Shown piece after piece: positions 15,395-23,634 of a stretch of 64,000 nt of DNA. The stretch lies in NCBI GenBank assembly GCA_031419455.1, contig JANOKS010000100.1, forward strand, positions 6,037 through 70,036. The letters run 5' to 3'. This DNA is from UBA7672 sp031419455. GTDB taxonomy: Bacteria > Pseudomonadota > Alphaproteobacteria > Caulobacterales > Hyphomonadaceae. Position numbers and translations under genes: made by a program. How positions within the stretch are numbered: the stretch's first letter is position 1; each line of letters begins with the position of its first letter. The notes beneath the pieces are model-generated. The model saw only the letters and a program-made list of their open reading frames with translations. It had not been told where the DNA came from and did no database searches.

Positions 15395-16764
15395 CGACGA
15401 AGGCCATCATCGCACACGCCCGAGTCCTTGGCCTGCGGCTGAGGCTCGGGCTGGTTGATCTGAGAACCGTGGAAGCGTGGGCTGACGAGGCGATCCTGGC
15501 GCCGGGTGCGCCTGTGGAGATGGCGGACCTGTGCCTGGCGACGCGGGCAGGGGAGCGGATCACGTCGCGCATCCTGACGGAACTCGGTGGGCCTGCGAGC
15601 GCGCTGGATGTCATGCGCGCGATCGCGATCGTGCGGGTGGATGACTCGGATCAGGACGCGCTGCGGCGGCTGGCGGACAATCTCGATCCCATTGTGCGTG
15701 ACGTCGAGGCGCGCGAGACGCTTCCGCCCCTGATGAAGCCGCTGTTGTCGCAGGCGCGAGACTTCTGGCAGGCGCGGATGATCTCGTCGGAGGCGATGGA
15801 TGTCGTGCAGGAGCGGATGCGCGACGTTCTGCACGCGATGAAGGAGCATGCAGCGGAGCTGCCGGAGGAAAAGCCGGCAGCGCCCGAGCCGGTGGTGCAC
15901 AGGATCTCAGCCATTGTGGTGAGCTATCACACGGGCGAGGCGCTGCTGACCTGTCTGGCGGCGCTGGAGGGCGAGCCGGCGGTGGATGAGATCATCCTCG
16001 TCAACAACGGCAATCCGGTGGAGATGCTGGAGCGTGTGGAGGATGCGCACGAGAAGTCGCGCAAGCTGAAGATCACTGGCGGAGGCGTGAACCGCGGGTT
16101 CGCTGCTGGCGTGAATCTTGGCGTGGCGGCGGCGTCTGGTGATCGCTTGCTGATCATCAATCCTGATGCCGTGCTGCAACCGGGCTCAGTCACGGCGCTG
16201 GCGATTGCCGTCGCGGGCGCGGCCGAGCCGGCGATCGTCGGCGGCAAGATCTACGGGACGGATGGCAAGGAGCAGCGGGGCGGGCGGCGGCGCAGGCTGA
16301 CCATCCGCTCGGCGGCGGCGACTTTCCTTGGATTGGGGTGGTTGCGGGCGGTGAACCCGGCTTTCGTCAACATCAACCGCAACAACGAGCCCGAGCCTGA
16401 AGGTCCAACGCCGATGGACGCTGTCAGTGGGGCGCTGATGTACATGTCGGCGTCGAGCTTTCGCCGGCTCGGCGGGTTCGACGAAGGATACTTCATGCAT
16501 GTCGAGGACCTCGACCTGTGCCGCCGGGCGGAGGCCGACGGCGGGTCGGTGATCTATACGCCGCATGCCTCGGCGCTGCATTTCGGGGCGACCAGCGATG
16601 CGCCCTCGCTGTTCGTGGAGAAGCACAAGGGGGCGGGGTTCAACCGCTATTTCCTGAAGTTCGCGGAGACGCCGGGCGAGAAGGCTGCGGCGCGCGTGCT
16701 TGGGCCGATGATCGCGTTCATGCTCGCGATGCGGGCGCGAGTGCGAGGGAATCGACGCGACTAG
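15391..16764 (+). CDS. Two-domain protein: unknown helical N-terminus fused to glycosyltransferase family 2
   Basis: A 457-residue protein. Residues about 172-430 are a GT2 rhamnosyltransferase-like domain: ISAIVVSYHTGEALL, ILVNNGNPVEML, GVNRGFAAGVNLGVA, the acceptor region INPDAVLQPGSV, and GGFDEGYFMHVEDLDLCRRA with the catalytic acid pair. Residues 1-150 are a mostly helical, acidic region that I do not recognise (LRLRLGLVDLRTVEAWADEA onward). A Pro-rich hinge (EEKPAAPEPVV) joins the two. The start GTG 15391 overlaps the thrS stop. The 3' end overlaps the convergent xerD by 4 bp. It probably works in surface polysaccharide synthesis, away from the 7.8-11.7 kb cassette. Confidence 0.82.
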   Translation: MTTKAIIAHARVLGLRLRLGLVDLRTVEAWADEAILAPGAPVEMADLCLATRAGERITSRILTELGGPASALDVMRAIAIVRVDDSDQDALRRLADNLDPIVRDVEARETLPPLMKPLLSQARDFWQARMISSEAMDVVQERMRDVLHAMKEHAAELPEEKPAAPEPVVHRISAIVVSYHTGEALLTCLAALEGEPAVDEIILVNNGNPVEMLERVEDAHEKSRKLKITGGGVNRGFAAGVNLGVAAASGDRLLIINPDAVLQPGSVTALAIAVAGAAEPAIVGGKIYGTDGKEQRGGRRRRLTIRSAAATFLGLGWLRAVNPAFVNINRNNEPEPEGPTPMDAVSGALMYMSASSFRRLGGFDEGYFMHVEDLDLCRRAEADGGSVIYTPHASALHFGATSDAPSLFVEKHKGAGFNRYFLKFAETPGEKAAARVLGPMIAFMLAMRARVRGNRRD

Positions 16765-17681
16765 GATGCCCTCGCAAGCGGGTGAGCCGCCTCCAGCAGG
16801 TCGCGGAGTTCGTCGGTGACGACGTGGGTGTAGATCTGCGTCGTCGAGATGTCGGCGTGGCCGAGCAGGAGCTGCACGGCGCGGAGATCGGCGCCGCCAG
16901 AGAGCAGGTGCGTGGCGAAGGCGTGGCGAAGGGCGTGGGGCGTCACGCGCTCGATCGTGATGCCGGCCTTCATGGCGAGGTCTTCGAGGATCTGGCCGAG
17001 GCGGCGGCGGGTGAGACGGCCTGTAGAGCCGCGCGATGGAAAGACGAAGCGTTGCGCTGTGGAGCGCGTGGCGGATTTCGGCAGGAACATCTCGCGCACC
17101 GCCATGTAGTTTTTCAGCGCAGTGAGCGCGGGGCGCCCAAGCGGCGTGATGCGCTCCTTGTCGCCCTTGCCGCGCACGATGAGAACGGTGGCGCCGGGCG
17201 CGGGAAGAGCCGAGAGCGGCAGGTCGCAGCATTCGGAGGCGCGCAGGCCCGCGCCGTAAAGAAGCTCGACGAGGCAGATGGTGCGCAAGTCCGTGGGTTC
17301 GGTTCCTTGCGCGGCTTCGATGATGCGGCTCACTTCGTCGCGGGAGAGGACGTCGGGCGGATCGCGATGGAAGGTTGGGCCGTCGAGACGCGAGGTGGGG
17401 TTGTCCTGGCGCTCATTGTCGCCGAGCTGGAAGCGGAAGAAGCGGCGCAGTGCGGACAGGCGGCGCGAGACAGTGGCGGCGGACATGCCGCGCGCGTGCA
17501 GGTCGCGCACGAAGGCGGACAGGTCGCGCTCGCCGGCCGCGATGAGCGACGACTGGTTGGCGCGAAGATAGCTGGAGGCGTCCTCGAGGTCGCGGCGATA
17601 GGCGTCGATGGTGTTGTCGGCGGCGCCGCGTTCAGCGCGGAGCGTGTCGAGGAAGGCGTCGATGCGGCGATTGTCCAACAT
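16761..17681 (-). CDS. xerD: Site-specific tyrosine recombinase XerD
   Basis: A 306-residue recombinase that resolves chromosome dimers with XerC at dif. The N-terminal SAM-like core-binding domain spans about 5-90. The catalytic residues are all present: Arg147 (GAGLRASE), Lys172 (GKGDKER), His249 and Arg252 (HALRHAFATHLL), His275 (LLGHADISTTQIYTHV) and nucleophile Tyr284. Its position near aroK-aroB is a familiar alphaproteobacterial neighbourhood, and no integrase-type accessory genes or att sites flank it. Chromosomal XerD is therefore preferred over a mobile-element integrase. Confidence 0.93.
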   Translation of the reverse strand: MLDNRRIDAFLDTLRAERGAADNTIDAYRRDLEDASSYLRANQSSLIAAGERDLSAFVRDLHARGMSAATVSRRLSALRRFFRFQLGDNERQDNPTSRLDGPTFHRDPPDVLSRDEVSRIIEAAQGTEPTDLRTICLVELLYGAGLRASECCDLPLSALPAPGATVLIVRGKGDKERITPLGRPALTALKNYMAVREMFLPKSATRSTAQRFVFPSRGSTGRLTRRRLGQILEDLAMKAGITIERVTPHALRHAFATHLLSGGADLRAVQLLLGHADISTTQIYTHVVTDELRDLLEAAHPLARAS

Positions 17682-17739
17682 GGGGGGACGTTAGCGTTGG
17701 GAGATTTATGGGAAGTTAGCTCGGCCGCGGCGCTCGGCC

Positions 17740-17845
17740 GGGCAATAGGGAATAGGCAGTCGGCAGTTGGCAGCAGGAAAGCGCGCTTGTTGCGACGTGG
17801 GGAGCACTACTCCCTACTGCCTATTCCCTACTGCCTGCCTCGCGC
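17740..17845. repeat. Inverted-repeat element, family E, copy 1
   Basis: GGGCAATAGGGAATAGGCAG (from 17740) is mirrored by CTGCCTATTCCCTACTGCCT (to 17845). The same words recur at 23533-23623, and part of them near 1418-1440. It lies between xerD (start 17681) and the end of the exported protein gene (17853). Confidence 0.7.
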
Positions 17846-17852
17846 AGCGAGG

Positions 17853-19526
17853 CTACAGCGCTTTCCACACCTGCAACGACTCAAGCGCAATGGCGTTGGC
17901 GTCGTCGGTCATGCCGATCTCGCGGAGCTGGGTGAGGAGGTCGGCGAGGCCGGCGAAGGAGAGGGCTGAAACGTCCGGGCCAAGCTGGCTGATGATGGCG
18001 AGACCGGCTTCGGCGTCGGCGTTCTGGCGCGCGGCGGATGCGATGCTGGCGATGGCGGCGTCAGATACGCCGCGGCCGGCTGTACGCTGGGCGGCAAGCG
18101 TTGCGCGCTGGGCGGCGGTCAGGTTGCGGCCAGTACCGACGAGCATGAACAGCGCGCGGGTGTTCTCGATGCGGCGAAGCGCGAGCTGTTGTTCGATCGC
18201 GGCGGGCGTCCTGGCGGTGGTGACAGCGTTGGCGGCGGCGACGGGATAGGGTGCGGCTTCCAGCATGCGGTCAAGGATGGCTGTAGGCGCCTCGATGCTG
18301 GCGCCGGCGAAGGCGAGCATCAGGTCGAGCCGCGCGGCGGCCCAGGCATCCTGCTCGACTTTCGGCGCCGTGCCAAGATGCTTGCGCCAGTCGGCGGCCA
18401 GCTTGGCGTCGCCTGTAAGGAGAGCTGCGCGGGCGAAAGGTTCGGCGAATGGCAGCGTCGCGTCGTTGCGCGGCAGGGCCTTGATCTCGGCGCTGAGCGC
18501 CAAGGCTGTGAGGCGGCTATCGGCAAAGGTTTCCGCAGAGCGGAGCGCCGCGGCGTATGCGGCGGCTTTCGATTCGGGCTTGGCGTCCTTGTCATTCGCG
18601 GAGGTGATCGCGAGCGCGAGATAGTCCGGCTTGGCGGGCGCGCCGCGCGCCGCGGATTTTGGCGCGTCGGCGATTTTCAGGGCGAGGATGGCGGCGGTGT
18701 CGACAGGCTTCAGCCTGCCGCTGTTGAGCGCGGGGCGAAGGGCGGCGCGGCGTTGTTCGGGCGAAGCATCCTTGTTGAGTGCAACAGCGGCAGCGATATC
18801 GGGCGCTGTGGCGGCGAAGACGTTCGCCGGAAGGGGAAGTTTTGCGGCGACCGAGATGGCGGCTTCGAGCGGTGTTGCGAAGCGACCATCGGGCTTGGCG
18901 ACGTCGGGCGAATTGATCGCGGGCAGGGCGCCGACAAGCCATAGGCCCAGGCTTTCGTCGGTACGGGCGATCTGCTCTGCGATCAGGTTGGCCCCGGCGT
19001 CTGCCTTCAACGCTGCGCAGAAGGCGCGAAGCGGCAGCCAGTCTGCTTCCGTTGTGGGTTTGCTGTTGGCGGCTGCGCAGGCTGCGTCGGTATTGCCGAG
19101 CACCAGGTCGACTTCGGCGGCCTGCCGCTCGCCCGACTTGCCCCACTCGGCGGCGGGGTAACGCTTGCGCAGGTCAGCCGCGTAGGCGGACTCGCCGATG
19201 GCTTCGAGCAGGCGGAGGCGTTCGGGCGTCAGCTTGTCGCCTTCGTCCGGCCCCTTGCTGCGCGAGAGCAGCACACGGCGCAGCGCCGTGCGGGCGGATG
19301 GCGAAAGATCCTTCGGCTGGATGGCGGCCATGAGGGGTGCGAGCGTGGCGGCGCCTGTATTGTCCCAGAAGGTCGCGGGCAGGGCGCCGTCGTTGGATCC
19401 GATCCAGCCGACGCCCCAGGCATCGACTTGCGCCAGTGGCCGGGATGAGACCTGCGCCCAGACGGCGGGTGCAGCAGCGAGAGCAAACGCCACCGTGCCG
19501 ATGCCAAGCCTATTGCGAAGGTGCAT
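17853..19526 (-). CDS. Exported Ala-rich helical-repeat protein, function unknown
   Basis: A 557-residue protein not recognised as any enzyme. Residues 1-25 are a signal peptide (GTVAFALAAAPAVWAQ). The remainder is alanine-rich, with repeated helix pairs such as LTPERLRLLEAIGESAYAADL and DAGLAIISQLG-type segments, resembling solenoid (TPR/HEAT-like) architecture without a clear consensus. ATG 19526 is chosen because it directly precedes the signal peptide. The last 17 bp of the small membrane protein gene overlap its start, so the two are probably translated together. A periplasmic scaffold or lipid/peptidoglycan-related role is possible but unsupported. Confidence 0.75.
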   Translation of the reverse strand: MHLRNRLGIGTVAFALAAAPAVWAQVSSRPLAQVDAWGVGWIGSNDGALPATFWDNTGAATLAPLMAAIQPKDLSPSARTALRRVLLSRSKGPDEGDKLTPERLRLLEAIGESAYAADLRKRYPAAEWGKSGERQAAEVDLVLGNTDAACAAANSKPTTEADWLPLRAFCAALKADAGANLIAEQIARTDESLGLWLVGALPAINSPDVAKPDGRFATPLEAAISVAAKLPLPANVFAATAPDIAAAVALNKDASPEQRRAALRPALNSGRLKPVDTAAILALKIADAPKSAARGAPAKPDYLALAITSANDKDAKPESKAAAYAAALRSAETFADSRLTALALSAEIKALPRNDATLPFAEPFARAALLTGDAKLAADWRKHLGTAPKVEQDAWAAARLDLMLAFAGASIEAPTAILDRMLEAAPYPVAAANAVTTARTPAAIEQQLALRRIENTRALFMLVGTGRNLTAAQRATLAAQRTAGRGVSDAAIASIASAARQNADAEAGLAIISQLGPDVSALSFAGLADLLTQLREIGMTDDANAIALESLQVWKAL

Positions 19527-19731
19527 TGCCTGTCTCCGGGCCGGCCTCAGGCTGGACGCCGACATTCTGCGCGGGGACGCGGATTTCCTGCTGGATCGGG
19601 CGGCGCGATTCGGCTTGGCCCGAAAACCAGAACAGCGCGCCGACAACCAGAACAAGCGCGATGCCCCCGAGGATCGCATACAGCTTGAACGGCACCGGGC
19701 CGCGCCGACGTGAAAATCCTCCGCGCGCCAT
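19510..19731 (-). CDS. Small single-pass membrane protein
   Basis: A 73-residue protein: basic cytoplasmic N-terminus (MARGGFSRRRGPVPFKLY), one transmembrane helix at about 19-37 (AILGGIALVLVVGALFWF) and a Gln/Glu/Pro-rich periplasmic tail. The function is unknown. Its stop lies 17 bp inside the next gene, so it is coupled to the exported helical protein. It is divergent from aroK (start 19885) across a 153-bp gap. In the same frame a much longer open stretch continues upstream, antisense to aroK-aroB, and is not considered coding. Confidence 0.65.
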   Translation of the reverse strand: MARGGFSRRRGPVPFKLYAILGGIALVLVVGALFWFSGQAESRRPIQQEIRVPAQNVGVQPEAGPETGNAPSQ

Positions 19732-19884
19732 TGCGTTCCTCCCGTCAAATACGCGTTCCGGATTCAACCAGACCGAGCGGCGGGGGTCCAGCACGCACAG
19801 CTGTGCGCCTTGCCCTCGCGGCCCGAACATTGCCCCGGTAGCCTCGGGCGGTATAAGCCTCGGTTTCGGGAAACAGGGCAAGTC

Positions 19885-20457
19885 ATGTCTCAGGGCGAAC
19901 CGGAGGGCGAGGCCGTCCCGGCGGCCGCCCCATCCGGCGGGCGCCGGCTGGAGCGCACGATTGCGCTCGTGGGGATGATGGGCGTGGGCAAGTCCACCGT
20001 GGGGCGGAAGCTGGCCGAAAGCCTGGCGGCGCATTTTGTCGACAGCGACGAGGAAATCGAGAAGGCGGCGGGGCTGAGCGTCAAGGAAATCTTCGACATG
20101 CATGGCGAACCGGAGTTCCGGCGCGGCGAGCGGCGGGTGATCGAGCGCCTGCTGAACGGGCCGCCGATTGTGCTGGCGACGGGCGGCGGGGCGTACATGG
20201 ACGCGGCGACCCGGGCGCTGCTGAAGGAGAAGGCCGTAACAGTCTGGCTGCGCGCCGATCTCGACCTGATCTGGAAGCGCGTGAACCGGCGCGACACAAG
20301 GCCGCTGCTGAAGCAGGAGAATCCGCGGCAGGTGTTGGCGGACCTGCTTGCGCTGCGCGCTCCGGTCTATGCCGAGGCAGACCTGACGGTCGAGTCGGGC
20401 GAAGGACCTGCGAATGAAGCGGTCAGGACAATCTGCGAGGCGCTCGGGTATGCATAG
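19885..20457 (+). CDS. aroK: Shikimate kinase
   Basis: A 190-residue kinase making shikimate 3-phosphate from shikimate and ATP (fifth step of chorismate synthesis). P-loop GMMGVGKST (30-38); Asp53 and Asp55 (FVDSDEEIE) for Mg and shikimate; GEPEFRRGE with the shikimate-binding Arg; VLATGGGA Walker-B-like motif; and a lid segment RDTRPLL. ATG 19885 is preferred over the upstream TTG 19810. The N-terminal 22 residues are an extra Pro/Ala/Gly-rich leader not needed for the fold. It is followed by aroB nine bases later in one operon. Confidence 0.95.
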   Translation: MSQGEPEGEAVPAAAPSGGRRLERTIALVGMMGVGKSTVGRKLAESLAAHFVDSDEEIEKAAGLSVKEIFDMHGEPEFRRGERRVIERLLNGPPIVLATGGGAYMDAATRALLKEKAVTVWLRADLDLIWKRVNRRDTRPLLKQENPRQVLADLLALRAPVYAEADLTVESGEGPANEAVRTICEALGYA

Positions 20458-20466
20458 GGAGTTCGC

Positions 20467-21591
20467 ATGGGCGCCGGTGTGAAGACGGTCCGGGTAGAAC
20501 TCGGCGCGCGTGGTTATGACATCCTCATTGGCGAGGGTTTGCTGGCGCGCTCCGGCGAGCTGATCCGGCCGCTGATGAAGGCGGGGCGCAGCCGCGTGTT
20601 CATCGTGGCGGACGCCAACGTGGCGGAGCTGCATGGCGCAACGCTGATGGGCGCACTGGAGGCTGCGGGATACGCTGGGCACCTGATCGGCGTGCCGCCG
20701 GGCGAGGAATCGAAGTCGTTCGCCTATCTCGCCACGGTGCTGGACGAGCTGATCGGGCTTGGCGCGGAGCGGGACGACCTGGTCATCGCGTTCGGCGGTG
20801 GTGTTGTGGGCGATCTCACCGGGCTTGCAGCTGGCTTGCTCAAGCGCGGCGCGCGTTTTATCCAGATCCCCACCACATTGCTGGCGCAAGTGGACTCCTC
20901 CGTTGGTGGCAAGACAGCGATCAACAGTCGCGCAGGCAAGAACATGGTGGGGCTGTTCCATCAGCCTGTTCTGGTGCTGGCGGACCTTGGCGTGCTCGAC
21001 ACGCTGCCGGAGCGCGAGCGGAGCGCCGGGCTGGCGGAGATTGCGAAATACGCGCTGATCGATGATCCGGTATTCTTCGATTTTCTCGAGGCGAATGCAG
21101 CGGCGCTGCGGGCAGGCGACAAGTCGGCGCTGGCGGAGGCGGTGCGGGTATCGTGCGCGTCCAAGGCGCGGATCGTGGCGATCGACGAGACGGAGCAGGC
21201 GGAGCGGGCGCTGCTGAATCTCGGCCACACTTTCGGACATGCGCTGGAGCGCGCGAACAATTTCCAGCCCAGCCTGCTGCACGGCGAGGGCGTCGGCGCG
21301 GGCATGGCGATGGCGGTTCGCTATTCTGTGCAGCTTGGCGTGTGCCCCGGGCAGGATGCAGCGCGGGCCGAGCGCCTGCTCAACGCGCTGGGACTGGCGA
21401 CGCGCGTGGCCGACCTTGCAGGCGGACCGTATGTTGCGGCTGAACTGCTGGCGCACATGGCGCACGACAAGAAGGCCAGGAACGGCCGCCTGACGCTGAT
21501 TCTGGCGCGCGGCATCGGCCAAGCCTACATCCAGCATGATGCGGAAACCGCCCCGCTGCTGGATTTCCTGCGCTCTGAAACCGCTTCCTGA
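20467..21591 (+). CDS. aroB: 3-dehydroquinate synthase
   Basis: A 374-residue NAD- and metal-dependent enzyme converting DAHP to 3-dehydroquinate (second step of the shikimate pathway). Recognisable segments are PPGEESKSF, AFGGGVVGDLTGLAAGLLKRG (NAD/nucleotide site), QIPTTLLAQVDSSVGGKTAIN, and metal ligands in LNLGHTFGHALE and LLHGEGVGAGM. It is about the usual length. It lies in the aroK-aroB operon with an RBS-sized spacer (GGGAGTTCGC before ATG). Confidence 0.96.
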   Translation: MGAGVKTVRVELGARGYDILIGEGLLARSGELIRPLMKAGRSRVFIVADANVAELHGATLMGALEAAGYAGHLIGVPPGEESKSFAYLATVLDELIGLGAERDDLVIAFGGGVVGDLTGLAAGLLKRGARFIQIPTTLLAQVDSSVGGKTAINSRAGKNMVGLFHQPVLVLADLGVLDTLPERERSAGLAEIAKYALIDDPVFFDFLEANAAALRAGDKSALAEAVRVSCASKARIVAIDETEQAERALLNLGHTFGHALERANNFQPSLLHGEGVGAGMAMAVRYSVQLGVCPGQDAARAERLLNALGLATRVADLAGGPYVAAELLAHMAHDKKARNGRLTLILARGIGQAYIQHDAETAPLLDFLRSETAS

Positions 21592-21644
21592 ACCGTATTG
21601 GGCGTACTACGCTCGTCTCAGGGTTAACTCTGGGGTCGCCATCG

Positions 21645-21710
21645 ATGTCGCTCGCCGAGCGGACGCTCGCCTTTGCTTCGCAGGCGTCTGAAGTTCAGAC
21701 GCGCAAGTAG
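21645..21710 (+). pseudogene. Probable original N-terminus of the LuxR regulator, ended by TAG
   Basis: From ATG 21645 the frame reads MSLAERTLAFASQASEVQTR then Lys and TAG (21708-21710). It then continues LGAS in phase into the ATG 21726 that starts the rest of the regulator. The segment resembles the normal N-terminal helix of LuxR-type autoinducer domains, so the TAG looks like a point mutation (or base-call error) rather than a true upstream ORF. Confidence 0.6.
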
Positions 21711-21725
21711 CTGGGCGCGAGCCTG

Positions 21726-22391
21726 ATGCCGGTGCTGGAGGAGGTGGGGGCCAGCCGGTTCGCGTGTCTCTACCTGCGGCGGCAGAACGGCGAAGTCGTC
21801 ATTGAACGCTCGATCTCCAACCTGCCGCGGGCGTGGCTCGAACTCTATCTTGCGCGCGGGTACGAGGCGACCGACCCCGTGTTCCAGGGCGTGGTGCGCG
21901 GTGCATCCTATGGCTACTGGAGCGAGGTCACGCGCGGCCTTGTGCTGGACCGCTCGGGCCGTGAGGTGATGTCAGCCGCGCGCGAATTCGAGATGGGCGA
22001 CGGCTTCACCAAGCGCGTGACGCTGGATGGGGGCGGGGCAGCGGTAGTGATGGCTGCGGGCGCCGAATTGAAGCGCAGCACGCGGGTGCGGGCCGCCCTG
22101 CGGATGTCGCTGGATGGCTTCGCAAATGAGGGGGCCCGGATGTTGAAGACATCGCCGAATGGCCGGATCCCGCCTGCCGACGAGGATCTGGACAAGCCAG
22201 CGCTGTCAAAGACCCAGCTCAAGGTCTTGTTGATGCGCGCCGAGGGCATGTCGAACAAGCAGGTGGCGGTGACAATGAAGCGGCATGAAAAGACCGTGGA
22301 ATGCCACGTAACCGGGGTTCTGCGGCGGCTGGAGGCCCGGAACATGATCGATGCGATCCGGATCGCGACAAAATGGAAGCTGATCGTCTGA
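21726..22391 (+). CDS. LuxR-family transcriptional regulator (autoinducer-binding domain type), N-terminally shortened
   Basis: A 221-residue regulator. Residues about 1-130 resemble the PAS-like acyl-homoserine-lactone-binding domain (ARGYEATDPVFQGVVRGASYGYWSEV). Residues about 155-215 are a LuxR-type helix-turn-helix (LSKTQLKVLLMRAEGMSNKQ, VAVTMKRHEKTVECHVTGVL). The start at 21726 skips an in-frame TAG; the natural start is probably ATG 21645. Without the first helix, dimerisation or ligand binding could be impaired. No luxI synthase lies in the window, so it would be an orphan regulator. A hairpin terminator follows at 22510. Confidence 0.78.
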   Translation: MPVLEEVGASRFACLYLRRQNGEVVIERSISNLPRAWLELYLARGYEATDPVFQGVVRGASYGYWSEVTRGLVLDRSGREVMSAAREFEMGDGFTKRVTLDGGGAAVVMAAGAELKRSTRVRAALRMSLDGFANEGARMLKTSPNGRIPPADEDLDKPALSKTQLKVLLMRAEGMSNKQVAVTMKRHEKTVECHVTGVLRRLEARNMIDAIRIATKWKLIV

Positions 22392-22509
22392 ATGAACCCA
22401 AATCCCGGGGTAAACCCCGATTTCCAAGCTGCGTGTTATTGGCAAAAGTCACTGTGGAGACGGGCCATTCTTCTGTTGCGCCCTGGGTTGACGACAGGTG
22501 TTGGGATTG

Positions 22510-22537
22510 GCGGCTCTGCGAAAGCGGAGCCGCTTTT
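22510..22537 (+). terminator. Rho-independent terminator after the LuxR gene (also faces bolA)
   Basis: Arms GCGGCTC (22510-22516) and GAGCCGC (22527-22533), loop TGCGAAAGCG, followed by TTTT. It is 118 bp past the luxR stop and 22 bp beyond the stop of the convergent bolA gene (22559), so it may serve both strands. Confidence 0.7.
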
Positions 22538-22558
22538 CGTTGGCGGGCCGCCGGCCGG

Positions 22559-22840
22559 TCAGGCGGCGTCGATGTGCAGGGCATGCAGACCGGCTGCGAA
22601 CTCGGCCTTGAGCGCCTCGTTCACGGCCCGGTGCCTCGCCAGCCGCGAGAGGCCGGCGAAAGCTGCAGAGCGCACCTTGACCGCATAGTGCGTTTCGCCG
22701 CCGGGGGCAGCGCCCGCGTGTCCGTGGTGCAGATGCGACTCATCCACTATATCAAGCTCGGTTGGGTCAAACGCTGCAACAAGTGCCGTTCGCATGCGCT
22801 CTATGCGCGTTGTCAATTCTTGCGGCATTAACGAACGCAT
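22559..22840 (-). CDS. BolA family protein
   Basis: About 93 residues. The small alpha/beta BolA fold is marked by LTTRIERMRTALVAAFDPTE, the loop ESHLHHGHAGAAPGGETHY with the conserved His residues, then FAGLSRLARHRAVNEALKAE. BolA proteins pair with monothiol glutaredoxins around Fe-S clusters and also influence morphology genes. The start is ATG 22840; ATG 22828 is an alternative. It is divergent from the dnaJ-like gene with 15 bp between start codons, so they share a control region, as is common for bolA and J-domain genes in alphaproteobacteria. Confidence 0.88.
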   Translation of the reverse strand: MRSLMPQELTTRIERMRTALVAAFDPTELDIVDESHLHHGHAGAAPGGETHYAVKVRSAAFAGLSRLARHRAVNEALKAEFAAGLHALHIDAA

Positions 22841-22855
22841 CCCAAGATAAGAGCC

Positions 22856-23527
22856 ATGTCCGCTGCGGAAGACTACATGCGGAGCTACCGCGTCAAGTTC
22901 GTCGATGTCCGCGTCAACCCTCCGGGTGGGCGCCGGAAGGGCGCCGCGTATGTCCAGCGCTGTGAGCACAAGGGTTGTGACGAATTGGGCCTGTGCAAGG
23001 CGCCCAAGCCGTTTTCGGCCCGCGTGGTGCAGATTCCAGGTCAGACCGGCGCGCCAGAAGACCATCACTGGTTCTGCCAGCGCCATGCCGCCGAGTACAA
23101 CGAGAATTTCGATTTCTTCGATGGCATGACGGAAGCCGAGATCACCGCATTCCAGGCATCGGCCGGCCATGGCCACAAGCCGACCTGGCGCATGGGCGGC
23201 GGTCCGATCGGAGCCGAGGGCAGGGCGGCCCGGATGAACAACCCGCGTGGCTGGCGAGGCGCGAAGAACTGGCTCTACAACGGCCATGTCGGGCAGGGCG
23301 GCGACGAAGCCGCAGCGGCGGCGCGCGGTCGCACGCGCCTGCAGACGCGCGCGCTCGACGAGATGGGCCTGCCGCACAGCGCCCCGCCTGCGGCGGTGCG
23401 CGAACGCTATGGCGTGCTGGTGAAGCAATACCATCCGGACTCCAACGGCGGCGACCGCTCGATGGAACACCGCCTGCACGTGGTGATCAGGGCGTTCAAG
23501 GCGCTGAAGTCGTCTGGCCTCGCCTGA
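22856..23527 (+). CDS. J-domain (DnaJ-like) protein
   Basis: A 223-residue protein with a C-terminal J domain (about 165-220): DEMGLPHSAPPAAVRERYGV, then LVKQYHPDSNGGDRS containing the invariant HPD tripeptide that stimulates DnaK ATPase. The N-terminal part holds CEHKGCDELGLCKAP and HHWFCQRHAAEYNENFDFF, a cysteine/histidine pattern that could bind a metal. This is a recurrent alphaproteobacterial family lying next to bolA and near cobS. Client and partner are not known from the sequence. Confidence 0.9.
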   Translation: MSAAEDYMRSYRVKFVDVRVNPPGGRRKGAAYVQRCEHKGCDELGLCKAPKPFSARVVQIPGQTGAPEDHHWFCQRHAAEYNENFDFFDGMTEAEITAFQASAGHGHKPTWRMGGGPIGAEGRAARMNNPRGWRGAKNWLYNGHVGQGGDEAAAAARGRTRLQTRALDEMGLPHSAPPAAVRERYGVLVKQYHPDSNGGDRSMEHRLHVVIRAFKALKSSGLA

Positions 23528-23532
23528 CGGCG

Positions 23533-23623
23533 TGGGGAGAGTAGGGAGTAGCGAATAGGGAGTAGTGTTCCTCGTTTTCTCGCAGGCACGGCCTATTCCC
23601 TACTCCCCATTCGCTATTCGCGG
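23533..23623. repeat. Inverted-repeat element, family E, copy 2
   Basis: GGGGAGAGTAGGGAGTAGCG and GCGAATAGGGAGTAGTG are mirrored by CCTATTCCCTACTCCCCATT and CGCTATTCGCG. It is related to 17740-17845 and to the end of the membrane protein gene near 1418-1440. It fills the gap between the J-domain gene and the VOC gene. Confidence 0.7.
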
Positions 23624-23634
23624 ACGCGGAGCGC

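Noticed and set aside
16761..17681. A mobile-element integrase rather than chromosomal XerD
   Set aside because: No adjacent tRNA, att repeat, excisionase or cargo genes; sequence motifs and the aroK-aroB neighbourhood fit XerD.
19732..21537. The long upstream extension of the small membrane protein frame
   Set aside because: It runs antisense to aroB and aroK. Only the 73 residues from ATG 19731 look like a protein (basic start plus one helix).
22391..22500. An imperfect inverted repeat AAATC-CCGGGG...CCCCGATTT just after luxR
   Set aside because: It has a two-base bulge and no U-tract; the hairpin at 22510 with TTTT is the better terminator.
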